Notes: generated by a model not told the origin, from the letters alone. Positions 31,870 to 41,673 are shown, counted from the stretch's first letter. The stretch: 64,000 nt of DNA from Diacronema lutheri (GCA_019448385.1 JAGTXO010000034.1:1-64000); one strand, 5' to 3'. Numbers and translations are program-made.

Positions 31870-31959
31870 AACGCGCCGTCATTATGTATTCTTGCGAATA
31901 TGCAGGACACGATTGTTTGTTGGCACCCGTCGCTTCCCTAACGTTTAAGCGAGCAAAAA

Positions 31960-32907
31960 ATGATGCCGTCGCACAACGGCGCCGCGCGCGCACTCGCGCA
32001 GCTGCTCGTATTGGCCGTGCCGGCGGAAGCGTTCGACAAGCTTTTCTTCATTGGCCCAATGAAGACTGGGACCACCACGCTGTCACGCGTGTGCCTTTCA
32101 AAGGGCTACGCGACGTGCCATGGTGCGCGCAGCACTGTTGCGTTCGCGCCCGCGCTGCGGGCGAGGCGTTTAGTCGTCACGTCGGCCGTGCCCCTGCGCC
32201 GCCATGCGCTTGATCGGGCGCAAGGCTACTGCAATGGCGTCAACTGGGCGACGGCCACCACGTCGCACACCGACCAGCGCGCCATCCTGTCGCAGCATGA
32301 TGCCTTCATGGACCACGGCGACGAAGCCGATTATGTGTGGGTCGCCTCGCGGTACCCCACTTCGCGCTTCATCCTCAACACGCGCCGCCTCAAGACGTGG
32401 CTTGTCTCCAAAGCGGACCACGTGCGCCGCACGCGCGTCGCACAGGGGTGCACGCCGTACGGAGCCAGGGGGTCATGCCCGTCCACAAGTATATTCCTCC
32501 TGGAAAACTCGGACGAGGCGATCGCACGCTGGGTGACGGAGCAGGCCGACCACCAGGACAAGGTCGTGCGCTTCTTCGCCTCGTCGCACGCGCTGCGCCA
32601 GCGGTTTGTCGTCATCGACGTCGAGGGCCAGTCGTCTGCATCGCTCAACCTGTTGCTCGATTGGATCAGCCGGCCACGCCTCGCGTCGCTGCCGACGACC
32701 GTACCAGTGCTCAGGCCGCGCGACGTTCCGATGGCCGTGGCGCGCAGCCATGCCGTCCCGCCCGACGAGAACTCGAACACGCACGAGAGTCGCACGCGTG
32801 CGCGCGTCGAGGCCGTTCTCCGCAGGCACAACTGCACCGCCGAGGATTGGAACCGCCACTGGTATCGCGCCTGCGCAAAGGCCATCTCGCTTTCCCTCGG
32901 AAAGTAA
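31960..32907 (+). CDS. Sulfotransferase-like protein, copy A
   Basis: Single-exon gene of 315 residues. After a hydrophobic N-terminus (residues 11-24, possible signal peptide or anchor) comes the PAPS-binding P-loop FFIGPMKTGTTTLSRV (K-T-G-T-T-T at 35-40), the 5'-phosphosulfate loop of the sulfotransferase family. At about 126-150 the run VASRYPTSRFILNTRRLKTW with S150 matches the 3'-phosphate-binding strand and helix. Length fits the family (250-350). Such enzymes transfer sulfate from PAPS to carbohydrates or lipids, and sulfated glycans are abundant in marine algae, but the substrate cannot be read. Start chosen at the first of two adjacent ATGs (31,960). Copy B at 37,165 differs at 12 residues. 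Two promoter-like repeats lie just upstream. Confidence 0.85.
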   Translation: MMPSHNGAARALAQLLVLAVPAEAFDKLFFIGPMKTGTTTLSRVCLSKGYATCHGARSTVAFAPALRARRLVVTSAVPLRRHALDRAQGYCNGVNWATATTSHTDQRAILSQHDAFMDHGDEADYVWVASRYPTSRFILNTRRLKTWLVSKADHVRRTRVAQGCTPYGARGSCPSTSIFLLENSDEAIARWVTEQADHQDKVVRFFASSHALRQRFVVIDVEGQSSASLNLLLDWISRPRLASLPTTVPVLRPRDVPMAVARSHAVPPDENSNTHESRTRARVEAVLRRHNCTAEDWNRHWYRACAKAISLSLGK

Positions 32908-33183
32908 TTTAATAACGGCGGATGGCTGGCGCCCCCAGAATTCGCCCCGAAACGAAATGCCGGTTTTGGGCTCCGTTTTGGGGCGAAACTCGGGGGGCGA
33001 ACACTAGCCAAACGCCGAACACTGATAATTTTCGGATTGAAATTTGAAATTTCGGGGCGAAATGGCCGCTCGTCAACTTCATTGTCATGCTGCACACTCG
33101 GAGTCGTCAATCACGACGCGCCCCGCGTCAGCGCTCCCGAGGGTCCCGAGCGCGATCGGCGTGCGTGAGACGAGGGCCCATAG
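32908..33183. other. Intergenic; small inverted TTTCGCCCCGAAA-type motifs
   Basis: The AT-richer 3' flank of sulfotransferase A contains dispersed, partly inverted copies of TTCGCCCCGAAA / TTTCGGGGCGAAA around 32,940-33,062. No gene is seen. Confidence 0.5.
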
Positions 33184-33235
33184 CCTCGAATCCAGCGTGT
33201 GCATCGTCAGCGTCGCGCGCGTCGTGTTGGCGCAG
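33184..33235 (-). pseudogene. About 50-bp fragment of the glycosyltransferase gene
   Basis: The sequence GCCTCGAATCCAGCGTGTGC and its continuation to GTCGTGTTGGCG matches 27,486-27,535 inside the glycosyltransferase gene with only a few differences. It is truncated at 33,235 by the inverted repeat of the LINE-bearing element. Confidence 0.7.
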
Positions 33236-33337
33236 GACGCTTACAGGCGGGTCAGCAGGAGGGGCGCGCCGCGCGCACGGGGCCGAGGCGTGACGTAGGG
33301 AGCGAGCGAAAGGGCGCACGCAACATCAGGCCGAAAT
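33236..33337 (+). repeat. Left inverted repeat of the LINE-bearing unit
   Basis: Inverted copy of 36,057-36,151. Starts GACGCTTACAGGCGGGTCAG, ends GCATCAGGCCGAAAT-like (ACATCAGGCCGAAAT). Confidence 0.88.
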
Positions 33338-33384
33338 ATAAATGGCCCTAGCCCGCCTGCCTCGCAGGCGTCGGCTATGGCGTT

Positions 33385-34386
33385 GTGCGGGCTGTCCGGA
33401 GCTGGCGCCGTCAATATACTGACGAGGCGGAGGATGCTAGGCCGGTGGGCATTTCCTGCGCGCTCCGCCGGGCGGTGACCAAGGCGATCTTCGCGAACGC
33501 GTCTTTGAAGGAGACCTTTGCGGGCCACCTCGCGCCGCAGCAGCTCGGCGTGGCGGTCGCGGCGGGCGCCACCAAACTCATCATCGGCCTGCGCGAGCTG
33601 CTGGACGCTGAGCTTTGGCATCAAAGTCATCATCGGCATCAAACGCTGCTGGACGCCTTCAACTCCGTCTCTCGCGCAGCCATCATTCGCCAGCTGTCCG
33701 ACGGCAGCGTCCCCGGCGAGATCCGCGCGCTCGCTCGCCTTGCGCACGCGACTCTCGGCCCGCAGGCGCCCGTCTTTGCTGGCGGCGGTAGCGGCGGCGC
33801 GCCCCTCACGCAGCTTCTCTTCCGAAGCTCGGAGGGCGTGCAGCAGGGCTCGGTGGAGGGCAGTTACTTCTTCGCGCTCGCCATCCAGCCTGCGCTCGTG
33901 GCCCTCGACGCCGAGCTCGCCGCGGTCGGTGGGGCCGCGCGCGCAGGTCATGACGACGTCTACGCCGTCGGCCCGCCCGCTCTCGTCGCTGCTGCGCTCT
34001 CGCGCTTCGAGGTCGCGCTGGCCGGCCTCGGCCTTCGCGCCAATCTGGCCAAGTCGGCGTGCTGGATCGATCCGCGCAGCGCTGATGCGCTCGAGGGCTG
34101 CCTGGGGACCGTTCCCCTCGGCTCGGTGGCGGACCCGGCCACTGGCGCCCTCCACTACGGCCTCAACATCTACGGCGTGCCGGTGGGCTCGCCTGGCTAC
34201 GTGGGCACGACACTCGCGACCAAGACCGACGAGATCGCTGGCATCTCGAACAAGCTGATCACAACGCTCGGCTCGTCGGCCAAACAGTCGCTGTGGGTCC
34301 TCACCCGCCGCTCCACCATCTTCCGCTTCTCCTACTTGATCTCCCACTCGTACCTGTCGGACTCCCTGCCGGCCGCGGCTGCCTGA
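33385..34386 (+). pseudogene. LINE reverse transcriptase domain (5'-truncated)
   Basis: The reading holds the non-LTR RT blocks: RPVGISCALRRAVTKAIF (block 1, start of fingers), LLDAFNSVSRAAIIRQL (block with first catalytic Asp), EGVQQGSVEGSYFFALAIQP (the QG block), AGHDDVYAVG (the catalytic D-D pair, with H-D-D in place of the usual Y/F-x-D-D), GLRANLAKSACWI and YGVPVGSPGYVGT (thumb-proximal blocks). Residues between blocks 1 and 3 are partly scrambled (ELWHQSHHRHQ). The frame stops at 34,386 and the protein continues in another frame, so there is at least one frameshift near 34,380. The initiation codon is unlikely to be natural. Pattern resembles LINEs of haptophytes and dinoflagellates. 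Confidence 0.8.
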
Positions 34387-34387
34387 C

Positions 34388-35965
34388 AATATCGTCGCCC
34401 GGCAGGCTACCGTCGCCCTCGGCGTCTCCCTCTCGACGGATGCCGTCGCGAGCCGCCGGCTGCCGCTCCCGATTGCGATGCATGGCACCGGCCTGCGCAA
34501 GCAGGTCGACCTCGCTCCCGCCCTGATCTGGAGCGCCGCCAGCCTCGCCCTGCCGCACCTGCTCGACACGCGCGCCGCGGACGGCTCGGTCCTGGAGGCG
34601 GGCGTCCTCGACCGGCCTGCCATCGCGGCGCGCGTCGGGCGCGACGCCTTCGCCGACATGGACGCGCACGGGTGGCGCTCGTTCCTCGCCTCGGGCTCGC
34701 GCCTGGGGCGCGATCTCGCCTCCGCCTGGCACGCCATGCAGGCCGAGCTCGGCGGCGGCCAGGGCGACACGGAAGTGCGCGTCCTCCGCCTGCCGCCCGG
34801 CTCCGTCGCGCCCGCCGCTCCCGCCGCCGGCCGCCGGCCTAGCCTCTTGGCCGACATCACCGGCGACCGCGAGCGCTGCCGCTTCGACATGCTCAACGCT
34901 GAGCACGCCGCCATGCCGCCGGGCTCGCGCCCACGAGGCCTCTGGTTTGGCCTCGGCAAAGAGAGCGGCCTCTTCCTCGAGGCCCTGCCGCGAGCCTATG
35001 CCGCTTTCTCTCCGGCGGAGTGGGCCGAGGCGGTTGCGCGCTACTTGGGTCTGCCGAGCCCCGTGTGCGCGCAGCTCGCGGCGGCGGGCGCGCGCCTCGC
35101 GCGCAGCGGCAGCCAGCGCCCGATCCCGGTCGATGCGTTCGGCGACGCGCTCGCGGCGGCACCGGGCGTCGCCCACGACCACGTCGCGAAGCTTCGCCAC
35201 GACCCCGCTCTCAACCTGCTCGCCTCGCTGGCTCGCGGATACGCCGGGACCTACGCGCGGCGCGAGGACGCGGACATCTTTGGCTCCGTGCTCGCCGGCG
35301 TGCCGCCGGCCGGGCGCGCGGCCCTGCGGCGTCGGCGCGTGCCCACCGTCGATCTTGTCGTCGTGCTCAACGGTGCGGGCTCGGCCCCTCAGCTCGTGCA
35401 GACACTGTGCGAGCTCAAGTCGGTCTCGTACTGCCCCACGCGCTACGGCCAGTCGGACACGCGCCGCTGCCAGGCCGCTGAGCGGCGGGCGGCGGCCGTC
35501 GGCGGCGAGCGGCGGCGTGCATGCGCTCAACTCGACGAGGAGCTCTTCGGCATGCAGCCGGGCCAGGTGGGCCCGATGCAGGCGCGCCTCAACTCGTTCC
35601 CGCCAATCCGCGCGCTGGTCATCGGCTCGTTCGGCGAGTGGTCGGCCGGCCTCGCCGACCTGCTCGCCACCTTCTCGCACATGGGCGCGGACGCGTGGAT
35701 GGCGCGCATGGGCGCGCCCTCGCGCGACGTCGCCCGCGCGGCCCTCGAGCGGCACATGCGCCTCCAGCTCGCCGCGTGCGTCGTGCGTGGGCACGCGCAG
35801 CTCCTGCTCGCGCGCGCGCAGATGGCGCGCGGACAGGCGCCGCCGCACCGCCACGCGGCTCACGGCGTCCAGGCGGATGTGGACGCCTGCGGCGGTGTGG
35901 ACGGCCTCTGCTTCCGGCGCGGCGACGGCGGCGGCGGCCGGCGGGGGCCGGCGAGGGGTGGCTAG
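34388..35965 (+). pseudogene. LINE C-terminal region with PD-(D/E)xK-like motif
   Basis: Continuation of the LINE protein in a second frame, ending at TAG 35,963-35,965. It has the downstream block PTVDLVVVLNG and later CELKSVSYCPTRY, giving D-x(n)-E-x-K as in restriction-like nucleases, then ELFGMQPGQVGPMQARLNSF and ALVIGSFGEWSAGLADLL, a pair of blocks I associate with this LINE group. If both this nuclease and an AP endonuclease (seen in the other fragment near 19 kb) belong to one family, it would be a two-endonuclease LINE like Dualen/RandI of green algae. The alanine/glycine-rich tail ends the protein. Confidence 0.6.
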
Positions 35966-36056
35966 GCGTGTGTGGGTGTCCGCCCATGACGCGTCCTGCC
36001 ACGTCCTTGCCGTCCCGGCCGTTCCCGCTGCCGGCGTGCACAGGGTCGACGCCCTG

Positions 36057-36151
36057 ATTTCGGCCTGATGTTGCGTGCGCCCTTTCGCTCGCTCCGTTTG
36101 TCCAGCCTCGGCCCCGTGCGCGCCCCTCCTGCTGACCCGCCTGTAAGCGTC
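36057..36151 (-). repeat. Right inverted repeat of the LINE-bearing unit
   Basis: Ends ACCCGCCTGTAAGCGTC. Inverted copy of 33,236-33,337. Confidence 0.88.
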
Positions 36152-36159
36152 GTTAGCGC

Positions 36160-36700
36160 CCCGCGCGCCCCGCCGCCCCTGCCCATCGACTGCGCCGGCA
36201 CCGCGAACAACGTACTTTTCGCCCCGGTCGGTGGGTTTGGGGGCGGCGGGGCGCGCGCGCACGGCCGCACGAGCGACGGCGGCGTGGCCTTCTCTACGAC
36301 GAAACCTTCGCTTGCGACGGCTGCGCCCTCGCGCTCTGATGGCCGCGCTCCGCGCGCCCCGCCGCCCCTGCCCATCGACTGCGCCGGCACCGCGAACAAC
36401 GTACTTTTCGCCCCGGTCGGTGGGTTTGGGGGTGGCGGGGCGCGCGCGCACGGCCGCACGAGCGACGGCGGCGTGACCTTCTCTACGACGAAACCTTCGC
36501 TTGCGACGGCTGCGCCCTCGCGCTCTGATGGCCGCGCTCCGCGCGCCCCGCCGCCCCTGCCCATCGACTGCGCCGGCACCACGAAACACACACATTTCGC
36601 CCCGGTCGGTGGGTTTGGGGGCGGCGGGGCGCGCGTGCGCGGCCACGCGGCCAGCATCGCGGCGCTTGCCACGCTGGCGGCGGGTGGCGGTGCGCTTCGC
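36160..36700. repeat. 189-bp tandem repeat array, copy B (about 2.8 units)
   Basis: Unit starts at 36,320 and 36,509, preceded by a partial unit from about 36,160. It is nearly identical to the 3' units of array A, including the diverged last unit. The breakpoint at about 36,157 is where the LINE-bearing unit joins the duplicated segment. Confidence 0.88.
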
Positions 36701-36999
36701 GGCGGTGGCAGGGGGCTGCGACGCGGCGGGGAGGGCGGCGGCTCGCTGGCGGCGGGCGTCGCGCTCTGCAGCGGCGGCGGGCGGCTTGGCGACGTGGCAG
36801 GCGGCGGCTCGGGGGTGGCGGTCGTCGTCGACGATCTTCGGGCCTCGGCGTGCGCGTGCGGGTCGGCCGGTGGTGTGGTTGACGGCGGCCACCGGTGCGG
36901 CGGCGCGCGGGCGGCGGCGCGCGGTGGCTAGGCGCGTGTGGGCCTTTGGGCCTGCTTCGCCTGGCGCCTCGCTGCGCACTTCCTGACCCCGCACTTCCT

Positions 37000-37074
37000 G
37001 ACCCGTCGGAAGCGTCGTTAGTATATACATATCGGTTGACCCGTCGGAAAGCGTCGTTAGTATATACATATCGG
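37000..37074 (+). promoter_or_regulatory. Tandem 36/37-bp promoter-like repeat, copy B
   Basis: Units at 37,000-37,035 and 37,038-37,074, the same sequence and spacing to the downstream ATG as copy A. Confidence 0.5.
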
Positions 37075-37164
37075 AACGCGCCGTCATTATGTATTCTTGC
37101 GAATATGCAGGACACGATTGTTTGTTGGCACCCGTCGCTTCCCTAACGTTTAAGCGAGCAAAAA

Positions 37165-38112
37165 ATGATGCCGTCGCACAACGGCGCCGCGCGCGCACTC
37201 GCGCAGCTGCTCGTATTGGCCGTGCCGGCGGAAGCGTTCGACAAGCTTTTCTTCATTGGCCCAATGAAGACTGGGACCACCACGCTGTCACGCGTGTGCC
37301 TTTCAAAGGGCTACGCGACGTGCCATGGTGCGCGCAGCACTGTTGCGTTCGCGCCCGCGCTGCGGGCGAGGCGTTTAGTCGTCACGTCGGCCGTGCCCCT
37401 GCGCCGCCATGCGCTTGATCGGGCGCAAGGCTACTGCAATGGCGTCAACTGGGCGACGGCCACCACGTCGCACACCGACCAGCGCGCCATCCTGTCGCAG
37501 CATGACGCCTTCATGGACCACGGCGACGAAGCCGATTATGTGTGGGTCGCCTCGCGGTACCCCACTTCGCGCTTCATCCTCAACACGCGCCGCCTCAAGA
37601 CGTGGCTTGTCTCCAGAGCGGACCACGCGCGCCGCAATCGCGTCGCACAGGGGTGCACGCCGTACGGAGACAGGGGGTCATGCCCGTCGACGAAAACATT
37701 CCTCCTGGAAAACTCGGAAGAGGCGATCGCACGCTGGGTGACGGAGCAGGCCGACCACCAGGACAAGGTCGTGCGCTTCTTCGCCTCGTCGCACGCGCTG
37801 CGCCAGCGGTTTGTCGTCATCGACGTCGAGGGCCAGTCGTCTGCATCGCTCAACCTGTTGCTCGATTGGATCAGTCGGCCACGCCTCGCGTCGCTGCCAA
37901 CGACCGTACCAGTGCTCAGGCCGCGCGACGTTCCGATGGCCGTGGCGCGCAGCCATGCCGTCCCGCCGGACGAGAACTCGAACACGCACGAAAGTCTCAC
38001 GCGTGCACGCGTCGAGGGCGTTCTCCGCAAGCACAACTGCACCGCCGAGGACTGGAACCGCCACTGGTATCGCGCGTGCGCAAAGGCCATCACTCTTTCG
38101 CTCAAAAAGTAG
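37165..38112 (+). CDS. Sulfotransferase-like protein, copy B
   Basis: 315 residues, single exon, ATG at 37,165. Same P-loop (FFIGPMKTGTTTLSRV) and 3'-phosphate-binding segment as copy A. Differences fall mainly in residues 150-190 (for example SRADHARRNR against SKADHVRRTR, and PSTKTF against PSTSIF) and at the C-terminus (ESLTRARVEGVLRKH, AITLSLKK). The catalytic and cofactor segments are unchanged, so both copies look intact. Upstream DNA back to the repeat array is almost identical, so this is a segmental duplication of about 1.95 kb rather than retroposition. Confidence 0.85.
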   Translation: MMPSHNGAARALAQLLVLAVPAEAFDKLFFIGPMKTGTTTLSRVCLSKGYATCHGARSTVAFAPALRARRLVVTSAVPLRRHALDRAQGYCNGVNWATATTSHTDQRAILSQHDAFMDHGDEADYVWVASRYPTSRFILNTRRLKTWLVSRADHARRNRVAQGCTPYGDRGSCPSTKTFLLENSEEAIARWVTEQADHQDKVVRFFASSHALRQRFVVIDVEGQSSASLNLLLDWISRPRLASLPTTVPVLRPRDVPMAVARSHAVPPDENSNTHESLTRARVEGVLRKHNCTAEDWNRHWYRACAKAITLSLKK

Positions 38113-38613
38113 CGGCACATGGCTGGCGCGCGCTGCGCGCGATCCTGTCATCCTGCACCTGCAGATCGTCGGGGCGGGCCTAGAGAGCGCGGCCGCTCGC
38201 GCCGCCGACGAGCGAGAGTGCGCCCGCGCGGACGACGCCAGACCGCGCCGCTCACAGCGCCGCCGTCCGCGTCGCCGTCCGCTCGGTCGTCGGGCTCCAT
38301 CCATGAGCTGCTTGAACGCGTAGCGCTCGCTGCCGCTCGCGCTCTCATCCCCCAGATCTTTTGCGACGTCATCTGCGCGCGCACGAGCGGCCGCGCCAGG
38401 CAGAGCGCGCGCCACGGCGGGCGCGTGAGCACCGCACGAACGTCCGTCGGTAGCGCAAATCGAGCATCGGCAACCACTGCCGTCGAGGCCATCGTGTGGC
38501 CTCCGTCATGCGGCCATCGTGCGGCGTGCGGCCATCGTGCGGCCTGCGGCCATCGTGCGGCGTGCGGCGCCCCCTGCACGAGCGCCGTTACTGCACCGGC
38601 GGGGTCGCGCGCG
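38113..38613. other. Intergenic region with an 18-bp triplicate repeat
   Basis: Between sulfotransferase B and the beta-propeller gene. At 38,513-38,566 the unit GCCATCGTGCGGC(G/C)TGCG occurs three times in tandem, with related copies just upstream. No other feature is seen. Confidence 0.6.
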
Positions 38614-40313
38614 ATGACGGAGGCGCACCTCGTGGCCAGGGGGGGGCACGGCCTGTGCGCGCCGCACTTCGACGGGGACGGGACGCTCTGGCTCGCTTCG
38701 ATGCAGACGGGCGAAATACTGCGCCTCGTCCGCGACGGCGACGCGCTCGCGCTCGCCGTCGCCTTCTCGGCCGGCATCCACCCGTGCGCGCTCGCCGTGC
38801 AGCCGGCGGATGGGACGATCTTCCTGGCCGACCTTGGACACAAGAGCGTGCTCGCCGTCTCACCGCAAGGCCAGACCTCCGAATTTGTCCGCGAATACGA
38901 GCAAATCCCCTTCCTTGGACCGTCCGCGATCGCGTTTGACGGTCCGCGCGCCGAGCCGCGCGCCGCGCGTCGCCGAGCCGCGCGCCTTGCGTCGTTGTGC
39001 GCCGCGACGCGGCGCTGCGCGCGTGCGGCGGGGGGAGGCGCGCTGTTGCCTGCGCGCAGCTCGTTTTGCTCAGGGAGTCGCGCCAATCACGCGCTCGCGC
39101 TCAAGCGCGCGCAGCCCTCGACCGTCACGCAGATGCCCCCTCGACTCGCGCGCGCGCGCTCTGCGCCCGCGCGTCGCCGGCGCGCACTCGTGCGCGCTGA
39201 CCGTCGCGCAGGCAAGCGCAATCTTTATCTCTGTGACGCCGGCCCCGTCGGCGAGACCGGACTCCACGCGCCAAAGGTGCCGTTTGCCACATTGTGGGCA
39301 ATCCACCCACCCTCATCACAGCCTCCGCCGCCCGCCGCGCACTGCGCTCGCCGTGCGATGCGCCCGCTCACGACACGCTCGCCCTTCGCACCGCACCGCC
39401 TCACCGCTACGCTGCCGCGCTGCCGCGCCGCCCCGCCGCCCCGCCGCCGCCCCGCTGCGCCCGCGCCGCCTTGTGCCGCCCCGCTGCACCGCCCCGCCGC
39501 CATCGTGCCTCGCAGGGCTCGGTCTTCGTCGTTTCGTCCGAGGGGCAGCTGCTGCTGCCCGTTACGCTCGAAAGCCTCGCCTACCCGTCCGCCATCGCGC
39601 TCGCGCCCGCGATCCCCGCCGAATCGCTTGACGGCACCGGTGCAGGAGCGGCTGTCGAAACGGTGCAGCCGTTACACGCCGCCCCATATCTGTACGTTGC
39701 TGAGATGGCCGCGAACCGAATCCTTCGCTTCGCGCGCCGGCCCGTCGACGTGTTCATCGGCGCCGTGTTCCACCAGTTTGCGGGCGGCGCCGGACCGAGC
39801 GCGCTTGCGTGCGCGCCGGACGGCAGCCTCTTTGTCGCCCACTTTGAGTACGCGCTGTCTGCAAACACTGGGACTGCGGACACTGGGAGCGGCGCGCGCG
39901 CAGGGAGAACCGATGCCGCCGCCACCGCCGCCGCTGCTGGCGCTGTTCCCGGCGGCGCGCGCCACGGACAGCGCGGCCGCATCTCGCGGCTCGCGCCAAC
40001 GGTGCGCGCGCCGCGCCGAGCGCCAAGCGCGCCGCGCCTGCGACGCCCTCTCACGGCCGGCCCTCCGGCGAGGTGCCGCCGCACGCGTCGCACGCGCTCC
40101 ACTGAGTGTCCCACGCGCGCACCGCCCGCCTCGCCCCGCCCTATGTGCGCGCCCACCTGTTTTCATATTCTTTTAAACAACGGCGCCGCGCAGGGTGAGC
40201 TGATCGACACGCTGTACGTGCCCGCGCCCGAGCTGACTGGCCTTGCGCTCAAGGGGCGGACGCTCTATGTGACGGAGGGGTCGACGAATTCGCTCTTCGC
40301 CATCGAGCTCTGA
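38614..40313 (+). CDS. SMP-30/gluconolactonase/NHL-type beta-propeller protein, 4 exons
   Basis: Exons 38,614-38,941, 39,212-39,276, 39,516-40,001 and 40,194-40,313 give 332 residues in one frame, with GT-AG introns and matched phases (join 1 rebuilds AFDGKRNLYLCDAGP, join 2 HAPKGSVFVV, join 3 RLAPTGELIDTLYVP). Repeated blade motifs are visible: HFDGDGTLWLASMQTGEI, AVQPADGTIFLADLG, SAIAFDGKRNLYLCD, PYLYVAEMAANRILRF, APDGSLFVAHFEY and LKGRTLYVTEGSTNSLFAI. The block VFHQFAGGAGPSALACA is highly typical of this eukaryotic SMP-30-like family. Such proteins are lactonase-like or binding scaffolds; the substrate is unknown. ATG chosen as the first in frame, followed by MTEAHLVARGGHG. Exon ends are my reading and lack transcript support. 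Exon 3 includes a low-complexity Ala/Gly insert before RGRISRLAP. Confidence 0.85.
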
Positions 40314-41030
40314 GTGGATGCGTGACTGACTGGCTGTGGGTCCGGGGGGGGGGGGGGGGGGGGAGCTCCTCATCAGACGTCAGACGTCCACCCGTACAGC
40401 AGCGAGCAGGCGCGGCGGTGGCGCACCAATATGATCGTGGCGGTCGCCGTGGTGCTGCGCGGCCTTGGCCCTGGCAACGGCAGCGCGCCGCGGAGCGCAC
40501 GATTGACCGAAAATCGTCAACCTGGCGCGTCGCCTTTCTGAGGACCTTTGCGCCGTGTCGTCTGACTGGGCGAGATCTGCCTTGAGGTGAGCGGCGGGAG
40601 GTCCTGATTCACCGCTCTGTCTGGACGAGATCTGCCTTGAGGTGGGCGGCGAGAACGGACGCGCCTGCACCGCCTCGGCGTCGACGCGCAGAGAGCAGGC
40701 GACGGTCGAGGACGCAGCGCAGCCGCCCAGGAAGCCGCGCGGACGCGCGGCGACGTGCGCGCTCCGACCGCGCGCCGGCGCGGGCCGTAGGCGCGACCAA
40801 CCGCGTCGCCGGCGCGCGCCTCCGCGCTCCGGCGTGCGCGCGTGCGCGCAGGTGGCCTGCGCCCGGCCCGGCGAGCTCAACGCGCAAGCGGGCGAGCGCC
40901 ATGCAAATGGCGCGCGCTGGCCCGCGGATGCACGCGGCGCGACGCGCGAGCGCGCCGTGCGAGCGGCGCGCGCCGGCCTGTCTGTTGCTGGCGTCGCGCC
41001 TACCCGTCAATGGCGGACATGGCGCCATGC
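40314..41030. other. Convergent intergenic region with a 20-bp G run
   Basis: A G run at 40,344-40,363 lies 30 bp beyond the beta-propeller stop. The remainder, up to the small membrane protein's stop, shows no coding sense. Two copies of a GAGATCTGCCTTGAGGTG motif occur near 40,571 and 40,627. Confidence 0.55.
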
Positions 41031-41270
41031 TCATTGCGCCTTGGCCTTGGCGCCGCGCGCGCGCGTGGCGAGCATGCCCTCGATGGCGGACGTGGCGAGC
41101 GACGAGAGGGCGCCGCAGATAATGATCGATACAACGATCTTTGCCAGCTCGTCGGGCGGCGGCCACGAGAGCCCGAACGCGGAGCCGGTCTTTCCGATGT
41201 GGTAGTGGACGAGCGCCTCGACGAAGAAGAAGAAGCACGTGACGGGGAAGACGATGAGCTGGTTGGACAT
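41031..41270 (-). CDS. Small two-helix membrane protein
   Basis: 79 residues from ATG 41,270 (MSNQLIVFPVTCFFFFVEAL) to the stop at 41,031. Two hydrophobic helices are plain: IVFPVTCFFFFVEALVHY and KIVVSIIICGALSSLATSA. A polar loop HIGKTGSAFGLSWPPPDEL lies between them, and the tail is basic (TRARGAKAKAQ). I do not recognise a named family. The composition is unlike the surrounding chance frames, which supports a real gene. A 5' non-coding exon is possible. It is divergent from the ankyrin gene. Confidence 0.65.
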   Translation of the reverse strand: MSNQLIVFPVTCFFFFVEALVHYHIGKTGSAFGLSWPPPDELAKIVVSIIICGALSSLATSAIEGMLATRARGAKAKAQ

Positions 41271-41673
41271 GGTCAAAGGCGCGGCAGCTCGGCGCGGAGG
41301 AGAGGCCGTCGCGTTGCGCGCGGCTGAAGACGGTCGCAGGCCGTGGCGGAGACAGGACGGCCACCGCGTGCGGTCGACGGCGGGGGGTGCGCGCGGCGCG
41401 CGCGTGAGCGCGCGCCGCGCGCATCCGCCCAGCATGCGCGCACGGGCGCGCATGCGACGCAGCGCGGTACACATGCGCGCGGTCGTCGCCCCCAGCGAGA
41501 ACCAGGCGCGCCGCCCGGCGCGCGCGCCCCCTTCCCCTTCACCCGCCGCGGGGTGTGCGGCAAGCCGCACCGCGGAGGGAGAAATGGCGGCGGGCCAGCT
41601 TTCAAACTGGGGCGAGGAGGGGGGGGAGGGGGCGTGGTCGTGGAGGGGGAGCTCCTCAGTTTGCCGCGCGGCG

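Larger units (their letters stand above)
33236..36151 (+). mobile_element. LINE copy (RT + C-terminal nuclease-like region) enclosed by about 100-bp inverted repeats
   Basis: A 2.9-kb unit. Its ends (33,236-33,337 and 36,057-36,151) are inverted copies starting GACGCTTACAGGCGGGTCAG, differing by a 7-bp indel and a few substitutions. Between them lies a 5'-truncated non-LTR retrotransposon on the plus strand, with reverse transcriptase and C-terminal region but no AP endonuclease. Flanking 9-mers GTTGGCGCA (left) and GTTAGCGCC (right) match at 7 of 9 positions and might be a worn target duplication. LINEs do not normally have terminal inverted repeats. The right repeat looks like the LINE's own 3' tail, so the left one may be an inverted tail copy. 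Confidence 0.7.

Noticed and set aside
30254-31993. Long minus- and plus-strand frames across the 189-bp repeats as a repeat-protein gene
   Set aside because: 189 is also a multiple of three, both strands stay open, and unit-to-unit changes do not favour either reading. No start, leader or conserved domain supports a gene.
33236-36151. MULE-type DNA transposon based on the 9-mer flanks
   Set aside because: The flanks match at only 7 of 9 positions and no MULE transposase is present; kept only as a possibility in the findings.
34301-37198. A 965-codon minus-strand frame through the LINE and repeat array B
   Set aside because: It is antisense to recognisable RT blocks and low in sequence complexity; a chance frame of high-GC DNA.
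40194-40313. Donor right after FAHFE-like residues (39,847) for the last intron of the beta-propeller gene
   Set aside because: It would put the last exon out of frame with an early stop; the donor at 40,002 keeps phase and completes a blade motif.
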